From an uncultured Clostridia bacterium (GTDB taxonomy: Bacteria; Bacillota; Clostridia; Oscillospirales; Ruminococcaceae), in NCBI GenBank assembly GCA_937906945.1, contig CALCUE010000009.1, positions 1 to 63,010 of the forward strand: a stretch of DNA of 63,010 bases, in the 5' to 3' direction. The notes under the pieces are model-generated. The model saw only the letters and a list, made by a program, of their open reading frames with translations, was not told where the DNA came from and did not search any database. Positions 23,316 to 32,998 of the stretch are shown here, in pieces. Each line of letters begins with the position of its first letter. Within the stretch, counting starts at the first letter, position 1. A program made the position numbers and the translations under genes.

Positions 23316-23873
23316 ATGATGAGAGAACAACTGAAACCCTTCCATGAAAAAATGGAAAAAGCAATCGCTGTCCTCAGCGAGGACTATGCTTCCATCCGTG
23401 CCGGTCGTGCGAATCCCGGTGTTTTGGACCGCATCAGCGTAGAATATTACGGCGCTTTGACACCGATCAACCAGGTGGCGGCGATCTCCGTTTCCGAAGC
23501 GAGAATTCTGGTCGTTCAGCCTTGGGACAGAAGCGCTTTGAAAGCTATCGAGAAAGCCATCAACGTTTCTGAAATCGGTATTCCGCCCCAAAACGACGGA
23601 AGCTGCATCCGCCTTGTTTTCCCGCCGCTTACCGAAGAGCGCCGTAAAGAACTGGGTAAACAGGTCAGCAAACACGCGGAAGAAGCAAAAATCAACATTC
23701 GGAACATTCGCCGTGACGCCAACGAGGCGATGAAAAAAGACGAAAAAGATAAACTTATCACCGAGGATGATTTGAAAGATCTGGAGAAGGATATCCAGAA
23801 GATGACGGACGAATATGTCGAGAAGATCGAAAAAATGTCCGAAGAAAAAGTAAAAGAGATCATGGAGATCTGA
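23316..23873 (+). CDS. frr: Ribosome recycling factor
   Basis: A 185-residue RRF, which with EF-G splits post-termination ribosomes. The family stretches YASIRAGRANPGVLDRISVE, YGALTPINQVA and IRRDANEAMKKDEKD are present. Start is one of two adjacent ATGs after AGGAGG. It follows pyrH by 67 bases and precedes uppS. Confidence 0.97.
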   Translation: MMREQLKPFHEKMEKAIAVLSEDYASIRAGRANPGVLDRISVEYYGALTPINQVAAISVSEARILVVQPWDRSALKAIEKAINVSEIGIPPQNDGSCIRLVFPPLTEERRKELGKQVSKHAEEAKINIRNIRRDANEAMKKDEKDKLITEDDLKDLEKDIQKMTDEYVEKIEKMSEEKVKEIMEI

Positions 23874-23895
23874 TAAGAAAAGGTGGTGCCGATAG

Positions 23896-24597
23896 GTGGA
23901 AGCTGCTTTTTTGCCGGAACATGTCGGCATCATTATGGACGGAAATGGTCGCTGGGCCAAAAAACGCGGCCTGCCTCGCAATATGGGACACAAAAAAGGC
24001 GCGGAGGTCTTTGAGAAGATCTCCCGCCATTGTCGTGATTTAAAAATTCCCTATCTGACGGTGTACGCGTTTTCTACGGAAAACTGGAAACGACCGAAGG
24101 AAGAGGTGGACGGCGTCATGAATTTGATGCGAAGCTACCTCAAAAATATGGCGAAAGCCAAGAATGAGCATATCGCCGTGCGTTTTATCGGCGATAAAAC
24201 GCCCTTTGATGAGGAACTTTTAGCCTTGATGGATGAGGCGGAACATTCCGACGTCGGGGAAGTCATAACAACGGTGCAGATCGCTTTGAATTACGGCGGA
24301 CGGGATGAGATCGTTCACGCCATGCGGGAAATTGCCGCTGATGTGCGAAACGGCGACCTTTTGCCGGAGGATATTACCGAGGAAACGGTTTCCCGGCGAC
24401 TTTATTCGGCCATTCCGGAGGCGGACGTGATCATCCGTCCCAGCGGGGAAGAACGGCTGTCCAATTTTTTACTTTGGGAAAGCGCCTATTCGGAGTTTAT
24501 TTTTATGGACGTTCTTTGGCCGGATTTCACCGAGGTGGATTTTGACACCGCTATGGAGGAATACGCCAGAAGAAACCGCCGGTTCGGCGGAGTTTGA
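23896..24597 (+). CDS. uppS: Undecaprenyl diphosphate synthase
   Basis: A 233-residue cis-prenyltransferase making the lipid carrier for cell wall synthesis. Signature motifs: HVGIIMDGNGRWAKKR, TVYAFSTENWKRP, NYGGRDEI and the C-terminal IRPSGEERLSNFLLWESAYSE (one of the catalytic aspartates of the usual D-L-x-I-R-P-G-G/S is intact). It uses GTG at 23896 after AAGGTGGT. Confidence 0.96.
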   Translation: MEAAFLPEHVGIIMDGNGRWAKKRGLPRNMGHKKGAEVFEKISRHCRDLKIPYLTVYAFSTENWKRPKEEVDGVMNLMRSYLKNMAKAKNEHIAVRFIGDKTPFDEELLALMDEAEHSDVGEVITTVQIALNYGGRDEIVHAMREIAADVRNGDLLPEDITEETVSRRLYSAIPEADVIIRPSGEERLSNFLLWESAYSEFIFMDVLWPDFTEVDFDTAMEEYARRNRRFGGV

Positions 24598-24615
24598 TAT
24601 GAAAGAGGAATCGGA

Positions 24616-25431
24616 TTGAAAACAAGAGTGATCTCAGCGGCGGTGGGCCTTGTCATTCTGGCCGCCGTGCTGTATTTCTTTGATACGGTGGTTTTGGACG
24701 CGGCGGTCATCTTTTTGTCCGTTGTGGCGGTCCACGAGTTGATCCACGCTTCACCGCTTCGGGACAAAAAATGGTTTGAAGCGGTTTGCCTCCTTTTTGG
24801 GGCGGCCTTCTCAACCGTATATTTTCATATTTTTTCCTCGTTGACCCTTTTGGCCGAGTTTATTTTTGCGGGGATTTTGCTGATTTTCCTGCTTTTCGAT
24901 CACAAGGAGGTCAAAGCGGAGGATATGGCGTTCGCCTTTTTTGTATCGACGCTGGTTCCCCGGGGTTTTTCCCTGTTACTCCTTTTCCGGGAATACAAAA
25001 GTCCGCTTTCGTATTTTCTCGTCTTTTTGAGCCTGGGCGTTGCCTGGTTCAACGACACGTTCGCCTATTTCAGCGGACGCTTTTTCGGGAAAAAGAAACT
25101 TTGCCCGGATATCAGCCCCAAGAAGACGGTGGAAGGCGCCATCGGCGGTGTTTTAGGCGATTTGGCGGCCTGCCTTCTGATGACGTGGATTTTTTCGGCC
25201 AAAGCCGGATTTTCTGTCAACTGGCTGAGTTTGTCGATTTTCCTTCCCGTTGGAGCGGTGGCGGGAATTCTCGGCGATCTTTGCGCTTCCATCATCAAAC
25301 GACAGTTTGGTGTCAAGGATTACGGAAACATTATGCCCGGTCACGGCGGCGTGATGGATCGGTTCGACAGCTGGCTCTTTGTGGCACCGCTCCTTTATAT
25401 CTGGAACATCTATCTGCCTTTTGTCGGGTAA
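24616..25431 (+). CDS. cdsA: Phosphatidate cytidylyltransferase
   Basis: A 271-residue integral membrane enzyme that makes CDP-diacylglycerol. About eight hydrophobic segments are visible. The CDS signature spans KRQFGVKDYGNIMPGHGG and VMDRFDS near the C-terminus. The TTG at 24616, after AAAGAGGAA, is the start. A hairpin (25450-25472, ATTGCCGC/GCGGCAAT) follows before dxr. Confidence 0.95.
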   Translation: MKTRVISAAVGLVILAAVLYFFDTVVLDAAVIFLSVVAVHELIHASPLRDKKWFEAVCLLFGAAFSTVYFHIFSSLTLLAEFIFAGILLIFLLFDHKEVKAEDMAFAFFVSTLVPRGFSLLLLFREYKSPLSYFLVFLSLGVAWFNDTFAYFSGRFFGKKKLCPDISPKKTVEGAIGGVLGDLAACLLMTWIFSAKAGFSVNWLSLSIFLPVGAVAGILGDLCASIIKRQFGVKDYGNIMPGHGGVMDRFDSWLFVAPLLYIWNIYLPFVG

Positions 25432-25449
25432 CCAAATTTTGAGTGAGAT

Positions 25450-25478
25450 ATTGCCGCTTTTAGGGCGGCAATACTTTT
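25450..25478 (+). terminator. Intercistronic hairpin before dxr
   Basis: ATTGCCGC (25450-25457) pairs with GCGGCAAT (25465-25472); only ACTTTT follows, so it may attenuate or protect mRNA ends rather than terminate fully. Confidence 0.5.
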
Positions 25479-25497
25479 ATAGAGAGGAAAATGCCTC

Positions 25498-26631
25498 ATG
25501 AAAACGATTTCTGTTCTCGGTTCTACCGGTTCCATTGGGACCCAGACGTTGGATGTCTGCCGCCGTCTCGGCTTTTCGGTGGCAGCGCTGGTAGCCGGAA
25601 AAAACGTGGAACTTTTGGAACAGCAGGCAAGAGAATTTAGACCCCGTATGGTTGCGGTGGCCGATGAGCACGCCGCGAAACTTTTGAGCATCGCCATAAA
25701 AGACACCGGAATTCCAGTTCTTTCCGGCGAGGAAGCGGTGCTGGAAGCGGCGCGGATCTCCTGTGACGCCGTGCTCAACGCCGTGACCGGTATTGCCGGT
25801 CTTCGGCCCACTCTGGCGGCCATCGAGGCCGGAAACAATGTAGCGTTGGCTAACAAAGAGACGTTGGTGGCCGGTGGCAAGCGAGTGATGGATTTTGCCG
25901 CCGAGCGGGGAGTGAAAATCCTTCCGGTGGACAGCGAACATTCGGCCATTTTTCAATGTCTGCAAGCTAAAGAGGACTACGGACGTATCAAAAAACTGAT
26001 TTTAACGGCGTCCGGCGGTCCATTTTTCGGAAAAAAGAAAGAAGAACTGGAAAACGTAACGCCGATGGACGCTTTGAACCATCCAACGTGGAACATGGGG
26101 AAAAAAGTGACCATTGATTCGGCGTCCATGGCTAATAAAGGCCTTGAAATTATTGAGGCGGCGCATCTTTTCGGGGTTTCACAGAATAATATTGATGTGG
26201 TGATCCACAGGGAGAGCGTTGTTCATTCGTTGGTGGAATTTACCGACCATTCCGTTTTGGCACAGCTTGGCGTGCCGGATATGCGGACACCGATTCAGTA
26301 CGCGTTGACCAATCCCGACCGCCGGGAAAGCGCGGTTGCCGAACTGGACCTTGCCAAAATCGGGACGCTTCATTTCTATGAACAGGACCACGAAGCGTTT
26401 CCGGCCACCGATTTGGCCCGCTATGCCCTTTCCCTTGGAAAAACGGCGACCGCGGCGTTCAACGCCGCCGACGAGGTAGCGGTGGAAGCGTTTTTGAACG
26501 GAAAAATCCGTTTTACCGATATTCCCGTATGGATCGAGAAAACGGTGAATATGCCGCTTCCGGCGGGGGATTCCTTTGAGGAGGTTTTTGAAACGGACCG
26601 GGAGGCAAGAAAATTCGCGGCGGCATTATAA
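25498..26631 (+). CDS. dxr: 1-deoxy-D-xylulose 5-phosphate reductoisomerase
   Basis: A 377-residue DXR, first committed enzyme of the MEP isoprenoid pathway. The NADPH site is ISVLGSTGSIGTQTLDV; the metal and substrate residues lie in LPVDSEHSAIFQ and the flexible loop around NHPTWNMGKKVTIDSASMAN. With ispG two genes later and uppS before, the cluster links isoprenoid supply to wall lipid carrier synthesis. Confidence 0.96.
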   Translation: MKTISVLGSTGSIGTQTLDVCRRLGFSVAALVAGKNVELLEQQAREFRPRMVAVADEHAAKLLSIAIKDTGIPVLSGEEAVLEAARISCDAVLNAVTGIAGLRPTLAAIEAGNNVALANKETLVAGGKRVMDFAAERGVKILPVDSEHSAIFQCLQAKEDYGRIKKLILTASGGPFFGKKKEELENVTPMDALNHPTWNMGKKVTIDSASMANKGLEIIEAAHLFGVSQNNIDVVIHRESVVHSLVEFTDHSVLAQLGVPDMRTPIQYALTNPDRRESAVAELDLAKIGTLHFYEQDHEAFPATDLARYALSLGKTATAAFNAADEVAVEAFLNGKIRFTDIPVWIEKTVNMPLPAGDSFEEVFETDREARKFAAAL

Positions 26632-26649
26632 GAAGATAGGAGAGCTTTT

Positions 26650-27684
26650 TTGAATATCTGGAGTATTTTACTGGCCATTTTTCTGTTTGGCTTTATGGTT
26701 TTCTTTCATGAACTGGGCCATTTCACTACGGCAAAATGGGCCGGAGTCAAAGTCAATGAGTTTTCAATAGGCATGGGACCAAAGCTGTTTTCCGTGACAA
26801 AAGGGGAGACGGCTTATTCGCTTCGCCTTCTTCCCATCGGCGGTTTTGTCGCCATGGAAGGGGAAGACGAGGAGAGCGACGATGAACATTGCTTTATGGC
26901 CGTGCCGGTCTGGAAACGGATTATCATTACCGCCGCCGGTGGGTTTATGAACCTGCTTTTTGGATTGATCCTCGTGATGATCCTGACCTTTGGCGAGGAA
27001 CTTTTGGGAGAACCGGTCATCGCGAAATTCTATGAGAACGCCTCTTCCGCCAATTATCTGGAGGAAGATGATCGGATTTTGGCAGTCAACGGTGAAAAAA
27101 TAGGCAACGACCACGACATTGTTTATTCACTGATCCGGGATCAGGATGGTGTTGTCACCATGGATGTTCTCCGCGGGGAAGAAAAAGTTCATCTTGACAA
27201 GGTCGTTTTTGAGACAGAAGAATTGGAAAACGGACAAAAGACTATTGTCCTTGATTTCACCATCTATGGGAAAGAGACGACGGTCCCGACGGCCCTTTCC
27301 TATTCGTTCCGTTGGACATGGTCACTCATTAAATTAGTCTGGCATTCGCTGGGTGACCTTATCACAGGAAATTTTACGCTCAATCAGCTTTCCGGACCGG
27401 TCGGGATTACGCAGGTGATTTCTCAGGCGGCCTCGTCCGCCAATGTGGACGGACTTATGCTGCTTCTGGCAATGGTAACTCTCAATATCGGTGTTTTTAA
27501 TCTTCTTCCGCTTCCCGCTCTGGACGGAGGACGAATTTTCTTTATGATCATCGAAATTTTCCGTGGAAAACCGGTCAATAAAAAAGTGGAGGGAATTATC
27601 CACACGGTTGGGCTTGCGGTGCTGATGGTGCTGATGCTGATCGTAACGGCCAATGATATTATTAAATTGGTGACAGGGGGATAA
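26650..27684 (+). CDS. rseP: Site-2 protease RseP/RasP (M50)
   Basis: A 344-residue intramembrane metalloprotease. The zinc motif HELGHF is at residues 19-24, inside the first membrane helix; the second site motif NLLPLPALDGGR is near residue 280. One PDZ domain lies between (residues about 120-200). In Bacillus the homologue RasP cleaves anti-sigma factors and remnant signal peptides. TTG at 26650 with AGGAG is the start. It lies in the conserved dxr-rseP-ispG order. Confidence 0.94.
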   Translation: MNIWSILLAIFLFGFMVFFHELGHFTTAKWAGVKVNEFSIGMGPKLFSVTKGETAYSLRLLPIGGFVAMEGEDEESDDEHCFMAVPVWKRIIITAAGGFMNLLFGLILVMILTFGEELLGEPVIAKFYENASSANYLEEDDRILAVNGEKIGNDHDIVYSLIRDQDGVVTMDVLRGEEKVHLDKVVFETEELENGQKTIVLDFTIYGKETTVPTALSYSFRWTWSLIKLVWHSLGDLITGNFTLNQLSGPVGITQVISQAASSANVDGLMLLLAMVTLNIGVFNLLPLPALDGGRIFFMIIEIFRGKPVNKKVEGIIHTVGLAVLMVLMLIVTANDIIKLVTGG

Positions 27685-27686
27685 AA

Positions 27687-28724
27687 ATGGCAAAGGAAGT
27701 TAAAATCGGAAATCGCGTTATCGGTGGGGAAAATCCTGTCGCTATTCAGTCGATGATCAGTATCCCCTCAACCAATATCGAGGACAGCGTCAAGCAGGCT
27801 GTCGCTCTGGAACAAGCCGGGTGTGAAATTCTGCGTGCCGCCATTCCCGACCGGGAGGCAGTGGCGCTGATTCCGGCGATCAAAGAGAAAATCAACATTC
27901 CGCTCGTGGCGGATATTCATTTCGACTATCGGTTGGCGCTGGCGGCGGTGGAAGCCGGCGTGGATAAGATCCGCATCAATCCAGGCAACATCGGTTCCGA
28001 GGAGCGGGTGCGTCAGGTGGTGGAAGCCTGCGGCAACGCCGGCGTCGCCATTCGTGTCGGCGTCAACGGCGGTTCGCTGGATAAGCGCCTTTTGGAAAAA
28101 TACGGCTCGCCGACGGCGGAAGCGTTGGCGGAAAGCGCCATAGAGCATGTCGTCATTCTGGAGAAATACGGTTTTACCGATACGGTCATTTCCATCAAGT
28201 CCAGCAACGTCAAGACTATGATGAATGCCTGTCGTCTGGTGTCGGAACGCTGTGATTATCCGCTCCACCTCGGAGTAACGGAAGCGGGTACCGAGCGCAT
28301 GGGAATTATCAAAAACGCCATCGGTATCGGCGGTCTTCTGGTGGACGGCATCGGTTCCACCCTTCGGGTGACACTGACGGCGGATCCGTTGGAGGAAATC
28401 TATGCCGCGAAAGATATTCTGAAAGCGGCCGGTGTGCGCCGCTTTGGACCCAATATCGTTTCCTGCCCGACCTGTGGAAGAACGAGGATCAATCTGATCC
28501 AACTGGCGGGCGATGTGGAAAAGGCGCTGGTCGGTTGCGAAAAAGAGATTACGGTAGCCGTTATGGGCTGTGTGGTCAACGGACCCGGAGAGGCTCGGGA
28601 AGCCGATATCGGAATTGCCGGCGGCGATCATTGCGGCCTTCTTTTCCGAAAGGGAGAAATTTTGCGGAAAGTTCCGGAAGAGGGACTTTTGGAAGCGCTG
28701 TTAGAAGAAATCGAACGGATGTGA
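27687..28724 (+). CDS. ispG: 4-hydroxy-3-methylbut-2-en-1-yl diphosphate synthase IspG
   Basis: A 345-residue IspG (GcpE), the penultimate MEP-pathway enzyme, a [4Fe-4S] reductase. The TIM barrel has NPVAIQSM, VADIHFDYRLAL and KIRINPGNIG; cluster cysteines are in VSCPTCGRT and GCVVNGPGEA. It starts 3 bases after rseP stops and is followed 5 bases later by polC. Confidence 0.96.
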   Translation: MAKEVKIGNRVIGGENPVAIQSMISIPSTNIEDSVKQAVALEQAGCEILRAAIPDREAVALIPAIKEKINIPLVADIHFDYRLALAAVEAGVDKIRINPGNIGSEERVRQVVEACGNAGVAIRVGVNGGSLDKRLLEKYGSPTAEALAESAIEHVVILEKYGFTDTVISIKSSNVKTMMNACRLVSERCDYPLHLGVTEAGTERMGIIKNAIGIGGLLVDGIGSTLRVTLTADPLEEIYAAKDILKAAGVRRFGPNIVSCPTCGRTRINLIQLAGDVEKALVGCEKEITVAVMGCVVNGPGEAREADIGIAGGDHCGLLFRKGEILRKVPEEGLLEALLEEIERM

Positions 28725-28728
28725 AACC

Positions 28729-31700
28729 ATGGAGAAAACGGTAGCGGAGGTCTTTGGCCTTTCGGCGCAGGGAACATTGGCGGCAGCGCCGGTTGTCGCT
28801 ATGCAGATCCACATGGATCAGCGGGAGATCCAGGCAAAGATCGCTCCGGAAAAAATCGTACATAAAAAAGAAATAGTCGCTCTTCAAAGAGAGCTTTGTG
28901 AAAAACTGGGTGTCAACAGCGTCCGGTTTTTTGTCGTTTACAATCCCGAACTGTTAGATCCTTCCTATTTCGCCGATCTTGTGGAGGAAGCCAAGGCGAG
29001 AGGCGTCGTGGTCAACGGCTTTTTCGGTGACAGCGAAGCTTTTATAGAAGGAAACACCCTGCGGATCGAACTGAAACACGGCGGAAAGGACATTCTTTTG
29101 CGTGCTCACGCCGATACGACCCTTCAGAAAATCATCCGGGAGGAGTTCGGTGTTCTGATGAACGTGGAGTTTTCCGGGGTAACGGAAGTGGATTCGATCA
29201 GTCTTCCACAGCCGGAGAATAAACCTGTTTTTGTTCCGGCGAAAAAGAAAGAAAAAACGGCGGACGGAAGCGCTCTGGATGTCTCCGGACTTCCGCTTGA
29301 CGCTTCGGAAATGACCGTTGTTATGGGAAAGGTCATCCGGCAAAGACCGGTGAAACTGGCGGACGTGGATATGCAAAGCGGAAAAGTGGTCGTTTGGGGC
29401 GACCTTTTCGCTATAGAATCTAAAGAGGCCCGGGATGGGGAAACGGTCATCCTGACGATGATGCTCACGGATACCACTGGTTCCAATACCATTAAGGTTA
29501 TTCGGAAAAAGAAAGAAATTGAAGACGTGCTCGCCCTCAAAATCGGGGATACGATCCTTGTGCAGGGCGACGCTTCGTTCGATAAATACGACCACGACGT
29601 GGTCATTATGGCAAGAGATATCTGTAAAGTAAAGAGACTTCACAGAGAGGATAACGAGCCGGAAAAACGGTTTGAGCTTCATCTTCATACCAATATGTCC
29701 CAGATGGACGGCGTTACCTCGGCGGAAAAGCTGGTGGAGCGGGCTCATGCCTGGGGTCATCGGGGCATCGCGGTCACGGACCACGGTGTTGTGCAGGGAT
29801 TTCCGGAAATCGCCAACGCGGTCGCTAAACTGAAGGATAAAAATTTCCGCCCGGTCTATGGGGTGGAAGCCTATTTTGTCGATGATACGGTCAAAGCGGT
29901 TTTCGGCGCGGCGGATACCTCCTTTGAGGGGGAAATCATCGCTTTTGACCTGGAGACGACGGGTCTTTCCGCCGCCATCGACCGTATTACCGAAATCGGC
30001 GCCGTGCGCATTGTCAATGGGAAATTAAAAGACGAGTTCTGCACCTTTGTCAACCCGGAACGGCATATTCCGGAGCGGGTCATCGAGTTGACCGGCATTG
30101 ACGATTCCATGGTCGAAAACGCGCCTTCCGAGCGGGAAGCGTTGGAGGAATTCTATAAATTTTGTGGGGAATCCCATTTTCTGGTGGCTCACAACGCCGG
30201 TTTTGATACCAGCTTTCTGAAAGCGGCCAACAAACGGCAGGGTTGGGACTTTCCTTACCAGTACGCCGACACGGTGGCAATGGCCCGATCGCTCTATCCG
30301 GACCTTAAAAATCATAAATTGGATACGGTCGGAAACTATCTGAAACTGGCGCCCTTCAATCACCATAGAGCCTGTGACGATGCCCGGGAATTGGCGCTGA
30401 TTTTGGTCAAGATGTTGGAAAAACTCAAGGACGAACAGCATATTGACAATTTTAATGAGATCAACGGGGTCCTTCGGGGCGCTGATCCGAGAAAACTGCC
30501 GACGTATCACCAGATCATTCTGGCGAAGACGCAAAGAGGTCTGAAAAATCTCTATGAATTGGTATCGCAGGCTCACGTCAAATATTATCAGAAGAGGCCG
30601 AGGGTGCCGAAAAGCCTTCTCATCAAGTACAGAGAAGGTTTGATCGTCGGTTCGGCCTGCGAAGCCGGAGAACTGTTCCGGGCGGTTCGGGAAGGAAAAC
30701 CGCATGAGGAATTGGTCGAGATCGCCAGCTTCTATGATTTCCTGGAAATTCAGCCCATCGGCAACAACGGATTTCTTTTAAGGGAAGGAAAAGCGGAAAG
30801 CGAGGAACAGCTTCGAGATTGGAACCGGCAGATCGTGGCGTTGGGTGAGGAACTGGGGATTCCTGTGGCTGCCACCGGCGACGTCCATTTTCTGGATCCG
30901 GAGGACGCGGCCTATCGGCGCATTATTCAGAACGCGCAGGGATATAAAGATACGGAGATCCAGGCGCCGCTTTATCTGAAAACGACGAGGGAAATGCTCG
31001 ACGAGTTTTCCTATCTGGGTGAGGAAAAAGCCAGGGAAGTCGTTATCACCGTTCCCAACCATATCGCCGATCAATGCGACGTGCTCAAACCGATTCTGGA
31101 CGGCACCTATACACCCTATATTGAGGGCGCGGAAGAGGATCTGCAAAATCGCTGTTGGAACCGTGCCCACGAGATCTACGGGGAAAATCTGCCGAAGATC
31201 GTGGAGGAACGTCTCAGCAAGGAACTGAATTCTATTATCAAGCATGGTTACGCTGTACTTTACGTTATCGCACAGAAATTGGTATCGAAATCCAACGAGG
31301 ACGGCTATCAGGTCGGTTCCCGAGGATCGGTCGGTTCTTCCTTTGTGGCCAGTATGAGCGGGATTTCCGAGGTCAACCCGCTTTTGCCCCATTACGTCTG
31401 TCCGAACTGCAAACACAGCGAATTTATCACCGATGGTTCCGTCGGTTCCGGCTTTGACTTGCCGGAGAAGAACTGTCCCGTTTGCGGAACCAAATACCGG
31501 CAGGACGGTCACGATATTCCTTTTGAAACCTTCCTTGGTTTCCACGGCGACAAAGCGCCGGATATCGATCTCAACTTCTCCGGTGAATACCAGTTCTGGG
31601 CGCACCGTTATACAGAGGAGCTCTTTGGCAAGGACCACGTTTTCAAGGCGGGTACGATCGGTACGGTAGCGGACAAAACCGGCTTCGGTTATGTCAAAAA

Positions 31701-32994
31701 ATATTGTGAGGAACACGGAGTGACCTATCACAAAGCGGAAGAAACGCGGCTTGCCATGGGCTGCACCGGTGTCAAACGGACGACCGGACAACATCCGGGC
31801 GGCATGGTGGTCATTCCGGCAGGGTATGATATTACGGACTTCTGCCCGATGCAACATCCGGCGGATGACGCCGAATCGGATATGCTGACGACCCATTTCG
31901 ACTTCCACAAGCTCCACGATACCATTCTGAAACTGGACGAGCTTGGACACGATGTGCCGACGCTCTGCAAATATCTGGAAAATATGACCGGTATGCCCAC
32001 CGTGGAGATCCCCATGAGCGACCCGGATGTTTATAGCCTTTTTACCTCTCCGAAAGCGTTGGGTGTGGAACCGGAAGACATTGATTGCCAGACGGGAACG
32101 CTGGGTATTCCGGAATGCGGTACCGGTTTTGTCCGGGGTATGCTGATGGAGACAAAACCGGAACATTTTTCCGATCTTATTCAGATCGCCGGACTTTCTC
32201 ATGGTACCGATGTCTGGCTTGGCAACGCCCAGGAACTGATCAAAAACGGGACCTGTACCATCGCTAACGTGATCGGTACCCGTGACGCCATCATGACCGA
32301 TCTGATCCGCTATGGCCTGGAGCCGAGCATGGCGTTCAAGATCATGGAGATCACCCGTAAGGGAAAGGCAACGAAGCTTTTGACCGATGAGCACAAGGCG
32401 GCCATGCGTGAGCACGGCGTACCGGAATGGTATATCGACAGTTGCCTTAAAATTAAATATATGTTCCCGAAGGCCCATGCCGCGGCGTATCAGATCGGCG
32501 CGATCCGACTGGCTTACTGTAAAGTACATTTTCCGGTGGAATTTTACGCGGCTATTTTTACCGTCCGAGGCGATGATCTGGACGGTGGATTGGTCATGAG
32601 AGGACATGAGGCGGTCAAGCAGCGCATCAAAGAGATGAACGCCATGGACGATATGAACAAAGGTGAAGAGGACCAGCTCACCATGCTCCAGATTGCCAAC
32701 GAGATGTTGGCTCGAGGGTACGAGTTCCTGCCGGTAGATCTCTATCGTTCCACGGCGACGACCTACGTCCCGGAGGACGGCAAGCTTCGACTGCCGTTCG
32801 TTTCCCTGAAAGGACTGGGGATCAACGTCGCGAAACAGTTGGAGGAAGCCGGAAAGAAAGGGGAATATCTTTCGGTGGATGACGTCAACGGAAGGTCCGG
32901 CGCCGGTTCCGGCGTGATGGATATTCTGAAACAGAACGGCGTTTTGAAAGGACTTCCGGAAAGCCGCCAGATGAATTTCTTTGAAATGGGGTAA
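28729..32994 (+). CDS. polC: DNA polymerase III PolC-type
   Basis: A 1421-residue PolC, the leading-strand replicase of low-GC Gram-positives. Order of domains: N-terminal region 1-190; OB fold about 190-310; PHP part 1 (ELHLHTNMSQMDGVTSAEK) from 315; DnaQ-like 3'-5' exonuclease 400-570 with FDLETTG, and HNAGFD; PHP part 2; polymerase with a four-cysteine zinc module (CPNC...CPVCG, about 890-920), the palm aspartates in PDIDLNFSGEYQ near 944, and the TGQHPGGMV motif. Ribosome site before the ATG is weak, suggesting coupling to ispG. A 740-codon open frame on the other strand is a shadow caused by codon bias. Confidence 0.97.
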   Translation: MEKTVAEVFGLSAQGTLAAAPVVAMQIHMDQREIQAKIAPEKIVHKKEIVALQRELCEKLGVNSVRFFVVYNPELLDPSYFADLVEEAKARGVVVNGFFGDSEAFIEGNTLRIELKHGGKDILLRAHADTTLQKIIREEFGVLMNVEFSGVTEVDSISLPQPENKPVFVPAKKKEKTADGSALDVSGLPLDASEMTVVMGKVIRQRPVKLADVDMQSGKVVVWGDLFAIESKEARDGETVILTMMLTDTTGSNTIKVIRKKKEIEDVLALKIGDTILVQGDASFDKYDHDVVIMARDICKVKRLHREDNEPEKRFELHLHTNMSQMDGVTSAEKLVERAHAWGHRGIAVTDHGVVQGFPEIANAVAKLKDKNFRPVYGVEAYFVDDTVKAVFGAADTSFEGEIIAFDLETTGLSAAIDRITEIGAVRIVNGKLKDEFCTFVNPERHIPERVIELTGIDDSMVENAPSEREALEEFYKFCGESHFLVAHNAGFDTSFLKAANKRQGWDFPYQYADTVAMARSLYPDLKNHKLDTVGNYLKLAPFNHHRACDDARELALILVKMLEKLKDEQHIDNFNEINGVLRGADPRKLPTYHQIILAKTQRGLKNLYELVSQAHVKYYQKRPRVPKSLLIKYREGLIVGSACEAGELFRAVREGKPHEELVEIASFYDFLEIQPIGNNGFLLREGKAESEEQLRDWNRQIVALGEELGIPVAATGDVHFLDPEDAAYRRIIQNAQGYKDTEIQAPLYLKTTREMLDEFSYLGEEKAREVVITVPNHIADQCDVLKPILDGTYTPYIEGAEEDLQNRCWNRAHEIYGENLPKIVEERLSKELNSIIKHGYAVLYVIAQKLVSKSNEDGYQVGSRGSVGSSFVASMSGISEVNPLLPHYVCPNCKHSEFITDGSVGSGFDLPEKNCPVCGTKYRQDGHDIPFETFLGFHGDKAPDIDLNFSGEYQFWAHRYTEELFGKDHVFKAGTIGTVADKTGFGYVKKYCEEHGVTYHKAEETRLAMGCTGVKRTTGQHPGGMVVIPAGYDITDFCPMQHPADDAESDMLTTHFDFHKLHDTILKLDELGHDVPTLCKYLENMTGMPTVEIPMSDPDVYSLFTSPKALGVEPEDIDCQTGTLGIPECGTGFVRGMLMETKPEHFSDLIQIAGLSHGTDVWLGNAQELIKNGTCTIANVIGTRDAIMTDLIRYGLEPSMAFKIMEITRKGKATKLLTDEHKAAMREHGVPEWYIDSCLKIKYMFPKAHAAAYQIGAIRLAYCKVHFPVEFYAAIFTVRGDDLDGGLVMRGHEAVKQRIKEMNAMDDMNKGEEDQLTMLQIANEMLARGYEFLPVDLYRSTATTYVPEDGKLRLPFVSLKGLGINVAKQLEEAGKKGEYLSVDDVNGRSGAGSGVMDILKQNGVLKGLPESRQMNFFEMG

Positions 32995-32998
32995 AAAC